Shown: positions 12,335 through 22,660, counted from the stretch's first letter. The stretch is 64,000 nt of DNA from Halichondria panicea (GCF_963675165.1 NC_087379.1:6279839-6343838), one strand, 5' to 3'. Program-made: numbers and translations. The notes: generated by a model from the letters alone, not told the origin.

Positions 12335-13029
12335 CCCTTTAACCGAATAAAATGGTGCAACATGTGTTGCCATAACAACCATGGTTATTACGCTCACCCG
12401 TTTTTATCATTTTAAATGCTCGGCCAGCGGTGAGATAAAATCCAAAAATTGATTTTTTATGGATCAGCCTATCATATGGTATAAAGGCTTGACTAAGCTT
12501 GATTTTCACATCATATGAATGTAACAATGTTAAGATATATCAATTTGAAGTACAATACGTACATGTATTACTATATCGGTGAACGATCTACGAAACAAGC
12601 TCACATAAAGACTGTTCATTACTGCTAATTCTATTTTAGCTATACTATACTCACTACTGATATTCTAGCTATACTATACTACTTGCCAGAGTCACACAGT
12701 GAGCCCTCTCCTGGTCTTTCACCGTCCTGGTCCATAGCGCTAGCGTCTAGGTCCATGTCATGCATGTCCTCAGGAGAGCAGTGCAGGATTGGCTATTTAT
12801 ACTATTTATACTTAGGATGTTATACACATAGAGGTTTTACATGGTTCTATACACATTATACACATGTTATATTGCATAGAGTGATGTATAAAGTCACAAA
12901 TTACCACCATAATCTAGTATAATAATTATGACTCAGTTTCTTGTGTATTGTCTACTATTTCAGTATGATGTCATTGTTTTGATAGTCAGCATTCATAAAT
13001 ACCAGTATAATGTGCATAACATGCATAAT

Positions 13030-13429
13030 TACCGTATATCTTCTAATTTATCGGACACTTCTAATTACCCCGGACACTCTTTTGGGCAATTTTCGTTGTT
13101 CTAATACAACGGACACTCCAGTGCTTTAATATTACATTTGTTCTAAATATCCGGACAATACTTTGAAAAGTAGAGTTTACATTCACAGACGGCAAGTAAG
13201 ACTTAGAGTGCTGCAGTTAGATAGCTTTGAGTAGCTAGTTTTAGATAGCTAGTGCAACTATTCAGTCGCACACTGTTCTATTAAACTTAGCTAACTCGCA
13301 TGCAGCTGCTTGCTTGTTCTAATTATTCCGGACACTTCGCATGCTCTATAAAAATCTGTTCCAATTATACCCGGACAATTTCCAAAATAATAATTTTTTA
13401 CTGTCCGATAAATTAGAAGATATACGGTA
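13030..13429. mobile_element. 400-bp TA-flanked MITE nested in the piggyBac element
   Basis: The ends are exact 27-bp inverted repeats (TACCGTATATCTTCTAATTT inward), with terminal TA as the probable target duplication of a Tc1/mariner-type element. The interior has several diverged TTCTAATTA...CCGGACA units, so the terminal sequence seems amplified within it. No coding capacity. Confidence 0.85.
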
Positions 13430-13430
13430 T

Positions 13431-13613
13431 ACCACGTTATACACATGTTATACACAGTGTTATACACATGTTAGACATTATACAGTATAAAGTCAACGTG
13501 TATAATGTCACACTTCCGCACATTGTACCACGTTATACACATGTTATACACAGTGTTATACACATGTTAGACATTATACAGTATAAAGTCAATGTGTATA
13601 ATGTCATACTTAC
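13431..13613. repeat. 96-bp tandem duplication (TTATACACATG-rich)
   Basis: Copies start at 13431 and 13527, both opening ACCACGTTATACACATG and containing sub-repeats of TTATACACATGTTA. The array directly abuts the right end of the nested MITE. Confidence 0.9.
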
Positions 13614-13654
13614 GCACAACTGTGCCAGTGTATATAATGTGCATATAACACCTA

Positions 13655-14090
13655 TATTAATCCCTTACCCTAACTCTAACCCCTTTACCCTAACCCTTTA
13701 CCCTAACCTTATACCCACCTAACCCCTAACACTAACCTTTACCCTAACCCTAACCCCTTTACCCTATACTAGCTCTAACCCCTTTACCCTAACTCTAACC
13801 CGTTACCCTAACTCTAACCCCTTTACCCTAACTCTAACCCCTTTACCCTAACTCAAACCCCTTTACCCTAACTCTAACCCTTTACCCTAGCTCTAACCCC
13901 TTTACCCTAACTCTAACCCCTTTACCCTAACTCTAATCTCTTACCCTAACCCTTTACCCTTACCCTGACCCCCTAGTCTGTTACCCTAACCCTAACCTTA
14001 TTCCCTATAACCCTATCCCTAACCCTTTACCCCTTATGCTAACTAACCCTTACCCATACCGTTACCTAACCTCTTATATACCCTTATAAC
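13655..14090. repeat. Degenerate telomere-like CCCTAA minisatellite
   Basis: About 430 bp built from CCCTAA-related units, mainly a 20-bp motif CCCTAACTCTAACCCCTTTA. The units are too irregular for a living telomere and lie inside a transposon, so this is an interstitial telomere-like tract. Confidence 0.9.
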
Positions 14091-14094
14091 CGCC

Positions 14095-14535
14095 CATAAT
14101 CCCGACATTATGCACATTATATGCATAATATACATACACAATTAAGTGTACCTGTAGCCAAACTCTATATCCGTAACACCAACACGTCCCAACTTGGATC
14201 TCACAAATTTGACATTATGCATATTATGCACAATTAAAATAATTATTTGACATTATGCACATTATACAGCTCAATTATACATCAAATATAAAATTTGACG
14301 TTATGCATATTATGCATAATATACACCACTTACTAAAATGTGACATTATGCACAATATGCATAACAATTATACATCAAGTATAAAATGCATAATGTCATA
14401 ATTATTACATCACTTGTATGAATGTGACATTATGCACATTATACATTTTTATATCAACATTATATGTTACATGTATAATGTGGGGATGTTATGCAATTAT
14501 ACATATAATGTCATGCTAATGTCAGTATAACATGC
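14095..14535. repeat. AT-rich dispersed GACATTATGCACATTAT repeats
   Basis: At least six variants of TGACATTATGCACATTAT / TATGCATAATATACA occur, many self-complementary (TTATGCATAA). They form the last block of the repeat interior of the piggyBac element before the putative transposase remnant. No gene. Confidence 0.75.
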
Positions 14536-14544
14536 ATAAATAAC

Positions 14545-14730
14545 CAATCCTGCACACTTATGGTCCTCAGTCCCAGACAGTTCATCAGCGTCTGGCATAA
14601 AGCTGGTAGCCTTTGGGAGGTATCCTACTATCCCCTCTCCTTCATAGGCACTGTCATCACCAGAGGAGACATCGCCATTGCTGTCCTCAAGCTGTTCAAG
14701 CACATCGGCACAAGTAAACAACCTAGCCAT
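14545..14730 (-). pseudogene. Possible N-terminus of piggyBac transposase
   Basis: Starting 200 bp inside the right terminus, the minus strand reads MARLFTCADVLEQLEDSNGD and continues with a run of Asp, Glu, Ser and Gly to about codon 60, then breaks into repeats. Acidic Ser/Asp-rich starts are typical of piggyBac transposases, and position and direction fit. The DDE/D core and zinc-binding tail are absent. Identity rests on context, not on a conserved motif. Confidence 0.4.
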
Positions 14731-15143
14731 AGCTATAAACTTCGTGCGGTAAGATGCTAATGAAATTTTAACATAGCAACGTGGCTTGGAAATTTCTAGA
14801 CTAAATTGCACGTGATTCTACAGCTCTTCCTGTATACAGGGATGTGCGTAGTTCGAGCTACTTCCTAAGTATCGCAGAATTATACAAAAAACTACTATGG
14901 CCACGATCGTGGCCCGTGGCGGTTAAAGGGTTAAAGAAAGAAAAAAATATAATTTATATATTATTATATTTGAAACAATGTGCTTGATAACTCATGCATG
15001 TAGTTAGTGGTTTAACTGTGTGTGTTTATACTGACTAGCGATTGCAACAGTATAATTGTAAGGAACTGCTCATTTCTATATTTTACATTTGTACAGTGCA
15101 TGTACATTGATATCAAAGGGTGATATTGAAAGCACGTTGGCAT

Positions 15144-15268
15144 GTATAGCGGGAAATTTTGGTGGGGTGCAAAATTTCACGGATAGAGCAGTTAACGCTG
15201 GGAGAAACTCCCATGCACGCACCGGTATTTCACATGCAAAGCTATTGGTGGGTATGTTTCCTGGCATT
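15144..15268. mobile_element. Short MITE (GCGGGAAATTTT / ACCGGTATTTCACATGC family)
   Basis: The copy 2 flank reads GGCATGTACAATGTCTGTGC; here the same site reads GGCATGTATAGCGGGAAATT and resumes only at ATATCTGTGCTATGATCC about 125 bp later. The inserted block shares CACGCACCGGTATTTCACAT with the element at 59645. It is an insertion with an empty site in a sister repeat. Confidence 0.75.
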
Positions 15269-15681
15269 GAATATCTGTGCTATGATCCAGTTAAAAATAA
15301 TGTGCTAAGCCAATAATAATTTATGTCCTACACTATTTTTGTGCTGTTTAGTTTTTTGGGTGACCATGCAACGGTACAATTGAACGTACATGACTGTGTT
15401 CGGAATAGTTCATCGTGAAACAACGGAGAAAACTGAAAAGCACCTCAGAATGTCAATCTACGTATGATGCTTGCACTTGACTGTGGTTAGGTCAATGTGA
15501 ATTTAGGCACACTCGAGTTTGTGGTTGTCTTCAAAATACATGTGAACGTAGATAAACGTTTATAATTAATTATGATGTGTAAACACTATGGCTGCTAAAT
15601 CTATGAATATTGTTGCATGCTCATATTTGACATAATTATGGTGAACCCCACCCATTCTGTTCTGAATGTCCTCAATAAGTC

Positions 15682-16547
15682 CATAGATACACAAAAGAAA
15701 GGGATAGGCAACACCCAGCACTTCTGTTGGATGAGGCGAGTTGCTAAAAAGGGGCGTGTAATGAGCAAAAAAGGGGTGTGTGCACTCAAAATGTCAGTAA
15801 AGATATTAATTAATAATTTGTAGTATTATAGCAAACTGTGCTCTTGAGGAGACACCAGATACACTTAGACATAGGCTATTAATCTTTTAGAGCTACTATA
15901 TGCAAAGTGATGAGAAAGTGAGCTCCAAAGGGGGTGTCAGTACACTCTACAAACCATAACAGGTCTGTTCCCAAGTCCTTCAAATGCCATCTCTTCGATC
16001 ACACAATACAGATAAAGATACTTGTGTTCCACTTTCTAATACCTAAACTGTGTCTTAGAGCACTTCAAACTAGATTACCATGTACAGTAAGAGCAGGAGA
16101 GGTACGCAAACTTTCTGGACTTCGGACAAACGTTTCATGGTGCTGCTACTACTTCACTGCATTGAGAGCTGGAAAATATGCTTTGTTCCATGCAGTTATA
16201 AACACACTTTAATTCTGTGAAACGTACATGTTATAAAATTATTTCATATTGGAGATATAGGTACATAAACTGACAAATCGGTGTTTTTTCACACAAATCA
16301 AGCTGAATAAAAGAAAGCTCGGCACTAACATAGCAACTGTAGCTATCAGTAGTGCTGGGTGTATGTGTGCATGATGCCTGATTGCTTTGAATTTCTCTTT
16401 TAGGCCCCCTACGAGAAAAATAAGCAGATATAGGGATCATTGTGTACTTTCTTGAGCACAACTCGCCTCCAAACCGGAGGGTGTGACGTCACACACTGCA
16501 TTTACCTAGCATCACGTGGGGCGTTGCCTTACTTTCGTGTATCTATG
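15682..16547. mobile_element. hAT-like non-autonomous element, 866 bp
   Basis: It starts CATAGATACACAAAAGAAAG and ends in the near reverse complement (CTTTCGTGTATCTATG). Flanks match the uninterrupted copy 2 sequence around 7580-7620 (CATTCTGTTCT ... GTCAACAAAG), giving the empty site. Ends resemble those of the 776-bp element at 45589. Internal frames are not recognisable as a transposase. Confidence 0.75.
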
Positions 16548-16778
16548 ATCAGTCAACAAAGAATTGTGAGTTAATCCCTCGAATGTGCATGACCTGTACC
16601 CTATATATGTATATGCTAACAGACTTTGTATTAGTTCTATATTGACTTTGTTGTAATATGTATTTGTACATAGTCATAGTCTAATATAGATCTAGAATCA
16701 CAATAATGTTTGCCCCATGTTCCCTCACAGATATCGCCCAGTAACAAACCTTACAGCATTCGATAAATTCCCAAAGCC

Positions 16779-18998
16779 ATGGCCGAGAGAGTGACGACAA
16801 AAGAAGCTCTCAAGAAACTCGATGCTCAACTTGAATGCTCCCTTTGTCTCGACACTTTCAAGCAACCGAAACTCTTGCCTTGTTTTCACGTATTTTGCAA
16901 GTCCCCATGTCTGGAGAAACTAGTGACCAAGGATGGATGCTCCCTCACTTGTCCCACCTGTCGACACATCGTCCCACTATCGGAGAGGGGAGTGGCTGGA
17001 CTGCAATCAGACTTTCACATCGACCACTTGTTTGAGATACAAGATGCTTTCAACAAAGCTGAAGACGACAATGATACAAACTGTGGCAGCTGTGAGGATG
17101 GCAAAGCCACTGGGTACTGTAACGATTGTGGGGACTTTTTATGTGACGAATGTCAAACTGCTCACAAGAGACTCAAATACACAAGGAATCATAAACTAAT
17201 TTCGCTGGATGAACTCAAAGCTCAAGTGACTAGCCTGGTTCCCCCCAAGAAAGCCGTCCCCCATTGCTCCAAACATTCGGAGAATGCCCTCAAGATATAC
17301 TGTGATACTTGCTCCACTCTCATTTGCATGGACTGCACCATTCGTCTCCACAAAGACCACAACTACGACCTGGTGGCTGATGTGCTGACCAAGCACAAAG
17401 AAGAACTTCTCTCCAGTCTCAATCCAGTCAAAGAGAAGCTAGACAGTGTACAACGAGCTCTGAAGGACTTTGACACAAGAGCCAAGGCAATCCACAATCA
17501 GAGGGCCGCGATTGAAGCCAACATCCACAAGGAGATTGACGAACAACATCGATTGTTAGATCAACGAAGGGCAGTGCTTGTAGGAAAGCTAGAGATGCTG
17601 ACTCAGCAGAAACTGAAGGATCTGGCGGCACAAAGGGACCAAGTGGAGATCACTCAGGTGAAACTGACCAGCTGTCTGGAGTACGCTGAGGGGGGTCTCA
17701 AAACAGGCACAAACGGTGAAGTACTCGAAATGAAAACTTCCGTTCTCAAGAGAGTCAAACAAATTTCTACTGAATTCGATCGAAACACAATTCAGCCAGA
17801 AACAAAGGCTGACATAGAAATGATCACAAAAGGAAAAGAACCTCTCCAACAAGCTTGCCGAGATTTCCTAGAGATTGATCACAGTGGATCATTCAGCTTA
17901 GAGAATAACCACATAACAGGAGATGGTCTGAAAGGTGCTACAACTGGAGAAACAAAAACTGTATCCTTTCAAGCAAAAACCAGAAATGTCAAACGCAAAC
18001 TCGACCTCAAAGCTGAACTCGTGCGTTTGGAGAGCAAAGATATATTGAAATGTGAAGTGATCGATCAACAACACGGCCAACACAAGATCAACTATCGCCC
18101 AATGAAACGAGGAAAGCATGAACTACACATCACAGTCAATGAGGACGCAGTACGAGGCAGTCCATTCCCAATAGCTGTAGCCCCATCACCACAGAGCTTC
18201 GTCAAGCCTTCCCGAGTTGTACGAGGTGTGAACAGCCCACGAGGCACTGTCTACAACAGTAAGGGACAGTTGGTTGTTGTTGAAAGTGGTGGAGCTACTG
18301 TCTCTGTATTGACACCAGAGGGTGAGAAGATACGAACGTTTGGGCAGCTGAATAATGCATTTGGAGTGACTGTGGACAAAGACGACCAAATTTATGTAGT
18401 GGAGTATGCCAATCATCGTGTGAATAAGTTCTCGTTCGACGGAGAGTTTGTGGCAGCCGTTGGTAGTTCAGGCAGTGGTAACCTTCAGTTTAGTAACCCA
18501 TTTGGTATCTGTTATAACAGAAAAGACAACAACCTGTATGTTCCTGATCAGTGTAACCACAGAATACAAGTGCTCTCTACTGAACTGAAGTTCGTACGAT
18601 GTTTCGGCACACCTGGCAATGGGAACGGACATTTAAAGCAACCACTGTATGCTACATTTGATAGTGCCAACAACCTCTATGTGACTGAGTTTGCTAACAA
18701 TCGAGTACAAGTCTTCACTGCCGAAGGTCAATTCCTGAGAACCTTCTCACAAAAAGCCAATGGTCAGAAGTTGAGCTCACCCTATGCCATAGCCATCGAC
18801 AGCAGTGACACAGTCTACGTCAGTGAGAATGGACCGAATCATGTGAGTGTGTTCACATCTCAGGGAGCCTACATCACCACGTTTGGTGGGTTAGGAACGA
18901 AAGAGGGACAGTTTAATGGCATTTATGGATTCGCTATTGATTGCAATGACTCTATTGCTGTATCTGATATGAACAACGGGCGACTGCAGATATTTTAG
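16779..18998 (+). CDS. TRIM-NHL protein, array copy 3
   Basis: Intact single-exon gene, 739 residues, same domain order as copy 1: RING with Cys20/Cys23 and the unusual Cys40-x3-Cys44 spacing, two B-boxes, coiled coil, filamin-type domain, NHL propeller. The filamin region is a few residues shorter than in copy 1. Nucleotide identity with copy 5 is very high through B-box 2, coiled coil and filamin regions, while NHL loops differ more. That pattern suggests recent duplication or gene conversion of the N-terminal half, with change in the binding surface. The same CCATGG start is used. Confidence 0.95.
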   Translation: MAERVTTKEALKKLDAQLECSLCLDTFKQPKLLPCFHVFCKSPCLEKLVTKDGCSLTCPTCRHIVPLSERGVAGLQSDFHIDHLFEIQDAFNKAEDDNDTNCGSCEDGKATGYCNDCGDFLCDECQTAHKRLKYTRNHKLISLDELKAQVTSLVPPKKAVPHCSKHSENALKIYCDTCSTLICMDCTIRLHKDHNYDLVADVLTKHKEELLSSLNPVKEKLDSVQRALKDFDTRAKAIHNQRAAIEANIHKEIDEQHRLLDQRRAVLVGKLEMLTQQKLKDLAAQRDQVEITQVKLTSCLEYAEGGLKTGTNGEVLEMKTSVLKRVKQISTEFDRNTIQPETKADIEMITKGKEPLQQACRDFLEIDHSGSFSLENNHITGDGLKGATTGETKTVSFQAKTRNVKRKLDLKAELVRLESKDILKCEVIDQQHGQHKINYRPMKRGKHELHITVNEDAVRGSPFPIAVAPSPQSFVKPSRVVRGVNSPRGTVYNSKGQLVVVESGGATVSVLTPEGEKIRTFGQLNNAFGVTVDKDDQIYVVEYANHRVNKFSFDGEFVAAVGSSGSGNLQFSNPFGICYNRKDNNLYVPDQCNHRIQVLSTELKFVRCFGTPGNGNGHLKQPLYATFDSANNLYVTEFANNRVQVFTAEGQFLRTFSQKANGQKLSSPYAIAIDSSDTVYVSENGPNHVSVFTSQGAYITTFGGLGTKEGQFNGIYGFAIDCNDSIAVSDMNNGRLQIF

Positions 18999-19429
18999 AT
19001 ACTGCAGTCAAGCCAAGAACTTAAAGTGACTGTGTTTGTGGACTGTGTTTGTAGGTTTAATAGCGTTAATAATGTTTAGCTGCGTTGTAATTAATTTGTG
19101 TTCTATTTTGAAGTATGTATATAAATGTTACAAAGTTTATTGCTATGTTTGTAGCCATGTTCCTATGTTCCTATCGAACTTGGACCATGTTTGTAGCTTG
19201 AATAAGTGCACTTGCAGCGTATTTTGAAATCCAATTTTGTTCTCGTTATCAGCTGTATGATTTTTTGTGAATGTTTCAGCACAATCACGATTATTTCATT
19301 CAAACTTTACTTGTTTTTTAACTCGAATGCAGCTCTGTGGTACATGTAACTTGAGGCTGAGTGGCGTATTGCACCCTAAGGGGGGGGAGTACAGGCACAT
19401 AAGTAGGTACAAAATTTGTGGTGTTTAGT

Positions 19430-19775
19430 TAGTCGGGCGCCGCCGCCCTCTACCGTTGCCCAGAAGGAGGTCGGGAATCAAGCCTATCCACAGTTTTGTT
19501 CTGTTGTTGGAATTCCAACAATTCCACCAGCTCCAATCAGATTGCAGTATCTCAAGGGGATTGATCACACCCACTCAACTGTACCACGTGTGAATTTTGC
19601 ATTGACTGAGAGGCGAGGCCAACACCCACTTTAATAAATGATATTCATCGCTATTGGTTAGCACCCACACAGAATGAATGATATTCATGATACTATTGCG
19701 TAAAACAGGCCAGAACAAAACTGTGGATAGGCTTGATTCCCGACCTCCTTCAAGGAGGGCGGCGACGCTCGACTA
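19430..19775. mobile_element. 346-bp MITE with 9-bp target duplication GTGTTTAGT
   Basis: Termini TAGTCGGGCGCCGCCGCCCTC and a matching inverted end continue into an inner inverted block (AAGGAGGTCGGGAATCAAGC) of about 45 bp. GTGTTTAGT flanks both sides (19421-19429, 19776-19784). Set 2 at about 10370 lacks it. 9-bp duplications suit Mutator-like or Merlin elements. A relative lies at 56240. Confidence 0.9.
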
Positions 19776-19801
19776 GTGTTTAGTAACGAGAATGTGCGTA
19801 A

Positions 19802-20034
19802 TACCGCATAGCGCGAAATTTTCAAGGCACTTATATTTCATGGACTGGCCTCTAAAAGCATTTCGTTGCACAATGTTTGCAGAATGACTGCATGCTTACC
19901 GGAAGCCACGCCTTTAAATCTTTGCACGTTATAGCAGATAATTCAAATTAAGGAACAATTTCCGTGGACTTAATAATTTATTTTCACGAAATCCACGAAA
20001 ATTAAGCCCCTCGAAAATTTCACACTATACGGTA
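19802..20034. mobile_element. TA-flanked MITE (CCGTATAGCGCGAAATTTT family)
   Basis: The left end TACCGCATAGCGCGAAATTT and the right end, read in reverse, TACCGTATAGTGTGAAATTT form inverted termini of about 25 bp bounded by TA. It was inserted 18 bp after the target duplication of the previous MITE. Confidence 0.8.
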
Positions 20035-20511
20035 TCTAAACCTTCTCTTCAATCTATTTGTACTAGTACTTTTACTGTGGTGCTGTAAAATTTGGTTGAT
20101 GGTATTGCATACGTCGATCCACGACTTGTAAATTGTCTCTAACATTCATAGCGGGTACCCGTACAAGACTCGATATAGTGATGCCATGTACTCTTCCACC
20201 CCACAGGTTGTATGACCTTACCAAGGAGGGGGACCTTCGTAGCATCTGCACTGAGATTGAGTGTCCGATGGAGAGTCAAGTCAGCGTCCAATCAGGGAAG
20301 ACCATGAGATCTCAGCCTATCTCCCTCACTGTGTACGGACCCCACCTCAAGAGAATGGTCCTGGTCTACCTCCCAGAGATTGTCAGTGTGAGTGTCATGT
20401 GACTGTGTGTATCCCTACAGACTGGTATGGCCATTAACACATGAGAAGAGATAATCAAAATGTGCAGGTGTGTTGTGATATATAGTACATAATTCCTGTT
20501 CATTATTCATT

Positions 20512-20631
20512 ACGTTTGGTGGGTCAGGAACGAAAGAGGGACAGTTTAGGAGCATTTACGGACTCTCTATTGATTGCAATGACTCTATTGTTGTGTCTGA
20601 TCAAAACAATGGGCAACTTCAGATATTCTAA
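20512..20631 (+). pseudogene. NHL C-terminal relic, last 39 codons
   Basis: In frame, this encodes TFGGSGTKEGQF through QIF and stop: the last NHL strand of the TRIM-NHL family. It is joined directly to the intron after the TGMA exon of the OPA1-like remnant (ATTCCTGTTC), so everything upstream in the TRIM gene was deleted. The following 3' flank matches those of the 23028 relic and copy 5. Confidence 0.9.
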
Positions 20632-21090
20632 TGAAATGATTATATTTTAATGAGATAAGAACTTTAGAGTGTCAGTTAATTTGTGTTCTAGTCTGAAATC
20701 CAACAAGCGAACCTGGGGTTTAGCTTAGTGTGAAATGGTTGTAACAGTACGTCTTTAAGTTTGGATATGTTTGAAATCTATGGTTATTAGCTGTGAATTA
20801 ATTGTCTGTTTTAGCACATGAAGTATGCGTGGAAAATTCACTGTTTACTTGATTCTCTTTATTGCACTCACACTCTGCCAGCACATGTCATTAATATGTT
20901 ACAAATGGTTCAGTGGATGCTGAGAGGAGAATAATAATTATATTTGACAGTCAGATGGACCTAGAAGGTTCCTATAGATGCCTGTATACTGTTTGAACTA
21001 TTACTGTTGTGTTTGTGTGTATCCTCAATACCTACACAGCCTTGTCTAACCTCAAAACTTTTGTCACGATTTCCAGCGCTGTTTCTCTTT
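20632..21090. other. TRIM 3'-flank homology block
   Basis: No gene. The stretch around 20815-20930 (GCACATGAAGTATGC, CACTCTGCCAGCACATGTC) recurs near 23755 and 28616, marking three successive array repeats. Confidence 0.7.
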
Positions 21091-21094
21091 TTAT

Positions 21095-21295
21095 CAAGGC
21101 TCTCGTACGATATTTGTGCTCACCAAAGTTGACCTGGTGGAGAAGGGTGCATGGAGTCAAACAAGACAGAGTGAATGTGTGACCAATCAGATTGATGCTA
21201 TAAAACTGATTACCCCTGCAGATGCTCTCAATTCTGGATGGCCAGTTGTTCTCAATGAAGGCTTTGGATACTATGCCTGGTTACTGGGAGAGGTA
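21095..21295 (+). pseudogene. OPA1: OPA1-like G4 exon remnant (FVLTKVDLVEKG), repeat A
   Basis: An ATCAAG acceptor-like edge is followed by codons for RTIFVLTKVDLVEKG, the G4 (TKVD) region of OPA1, then degenerate sequence ending GYYAWLLGE, matching the OPA1 segment after KALGYF. In OPA1 this follows the YMQNPN exon; here the NHL relic lies between them, consistent with a TRIM gene nested in that intron. Confidence 0.8.
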
Positions 21296-21299
21296 TGTA

Positions 21300-22115
21300 T
21301 ATGTATGTGTACTGTACTTATCATGAACTGTTACACTCTAGCAGAGCAGTTTTCTAAGTGATTTTGTTTTCATGTGTCCTAATTGTTAATGTGTATAGAA
21401 TGTATAGGGAGTCCATCAACAATCAGGCACTGCACTTTAAGAGCTAGTGCGCATGCGTTGGATATTAATATTGTACATAACCATGATAACTATAGTGAAC
21501 TGGGCTTCGACTCTTTAATAGCTGGTTCTTTATAATCATGGATTTTATATGTGAGCACGTTAGACTTTGAATCTAAGTTTAATACTCGGCAGGACCTTTA
21601 TTTTTTTATAGTGCAGTGCTCATTGCAATTCTGCATGTCGCTATATATTCAGTACACATTTTCTGAGATAGTGGCAAGCTAGCGAATTCTGGCAGGTCAA
21701 CAGGTCGGACATTCAGAAAGCACTCAATTGCAAAGACACAGCAATTAAAGAGACTGACTGCATGTGTGAACCTTCTATATGTAGTATCTTCCGTTTGCAT
21801 AATTATTATTTTAGTGATTGTCATACAAACTGTAGGGTCATCAAAATATCTCAACTATTAAGTACGCGGTATGAAGTTTTTGCACAACTACACCTACGCA
21901 TGTATATCCCTACTATGCTCTAAACGTTCATCCATGTATTGTCTCCATTGTCTCTACTCATGTGTACATGACTTGTGGGGTGCTGTAAAATAGGTTGGGT
22001 GGTATGTACATGCATATGCATATACATTCATAGCTATTAATCGACTTTAATATTAATGTACACCCGTATATAAGATAGTGACGTAACGTGGCCATATACT
22101 CTCCCACCCCATGCA
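21300..22115. other. Array spacer without genes
   Basis: Nothing coding is recognised. Blocks such as CAATCAGGCACTGC...AAGAGCTAGTG (near 21420) recur near 24540 and 28740. A stretch near 21640-21850 recurs near 28930-29170, so the spacer belongs to the duplicated unit. Confidence 0.6.
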
Positions 22116-22118
22116 CAG

Positions 22119-22391
22119 GTGTATGACCTCACCAAGGAGGGGGCCTTCGTAGCCTCTGCACTGAGATTAAGCGTCAGACGAGGGTCAGCGTCCAATCAGG
22201 GAAGACCGTGAGCTCTCAGCCCATCTCTCTCACCGTATACAGACCCCACTTCAAGAGAAAGGTCCTGGTTGACCTCCCAGAGATTGTCAGTGTGAGTGTC
22301 ATGTGACTGTACACTCAATCATGTTACTGTGTATAGACGGTGACCACTGATATGGTCGCTAACACAAGAGAAGATGTCATCAAAATGTGCA
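22119..22391 (+). pseudogene. OPA1: OPA1-like exon remnants, set 4
   Basis: 22119-22290 encodes VYDLTKEG, then loses one base (GGAGGGGGCC for GGAGGGGGACC), shifting the frame. 22337-22391 is the TVTTDMV version of the TSGMA exon with intact splice edges. The sequence then passes into the dispersed element at 22450. Confidence 0.8.
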
Positions 22392-22449
22392 GGTGTGTTG
22401 TGTGTGGTGACTGTAGTGTGGAAAGTGTCTAGTAATTCCTGTTCATTAA

Positions 22450-22660
22450 TTTTAGCTTTTATACTAGTACTTTTGGCATTCTTTTTAGCACCATTGCTAT
22501 CATGGTCAATTATTTCCCACTATTGAGTTTCCCTGTAATTCCGTGATTATTATGCGGCAAAGTCTCGAGACTAGCAATAATGTAGTAGCAATCAGTAGCT
22601 TTATGTTATGTCAACGTATACCGAGGTATTCAGCACCCGCGGTGCTTTCGTATATATTCT
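22450..22660. repeat. Interspersed element, ends with GCACCCGCGGTGCTTTC
   Basis: The same sequence occurs at about 24940-25255 (same direction) and inverted at about 55262-55570 inside an SRM2 intron. Shared marks are TTTTAGCTTTTATACT, a CAACATGGTCAAT-type block and the palindromic GCACCCGCGGTGC end. The remote inverted copy shows it is a mobile repeat, not only part of the array. Confidence 0.7.

Larger units (their letters stand above)
12335..14930. mobile_element. piggyBac-type element, TTAA target site
   Basis: The element begins CCCTTTAACCG and ends CGGTTAAAGGG, 11-bp perfect inverted termini, each flanked outside by TTAA (12331-12334 and 14931-14934). TTAA duplication with CCC-starting termini is diagnostic of piggyBac. 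Inside the right end is a leftward open frame that could be the acidic start of a transposase. The rest is taken over by a nested TA-flanked MITE, a 96-bp tandem duplication, telomere-like repeats and palindromic ATGCAT-rich DNA. No catalytic DDD core is visible, so it is non-autonomous. Confidence 0.85.
14935..16778. other. 5' flank of TRIM copy 3 with two insertions
   Basis: No gene found. The sequence follows the 5' flank of copy 2 (about 6890-7740) with two extra blocks: a short MITE at about 15144-15268 and a hAT-like element at 15682-16547. The pyrimidine tract CCCTCACAG at 16722-16730 is the shared putative 5'-UTR acceptor, about 50 bp before the ATG. Confidence 0.6.
19333..20467 (+). 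pseudogene. OPA1: OPA1-like exon remnants, set 3 (two MITEs inserted)
   Basis: 19333-19385 is a scrambled start of the LRYNLE exon after an intact acceptor. The P-loop exon is missing; two MITEs (19430-19775, 19802-20034) occupy the region. 20207-20387 encodes the YDLTKEGDL exon with an extra base after the acceptor, and its G3 motif reads VYLPEI instead of VDLPG(I/V). 20420-20467 is the TGMA exon with an in-frame TGA. Clearly dead. Confidence 0.8.

Noticed and set aside
13431-13613. CRISPR array
   Set aside because: Only two long tandem copies without unique spacers, in a eukaryotic context.
13655-14090. Chromosome end (telomere)
   Set aside because: The CCCTAA units are irregular and lie within a transposon, with genes continuing on both sides.
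15934-16212. Frame inside the hAT-like element as a transposase
   Set aside because: 92 codons with no hAT dimerisation, BED finger or DDE motifs.
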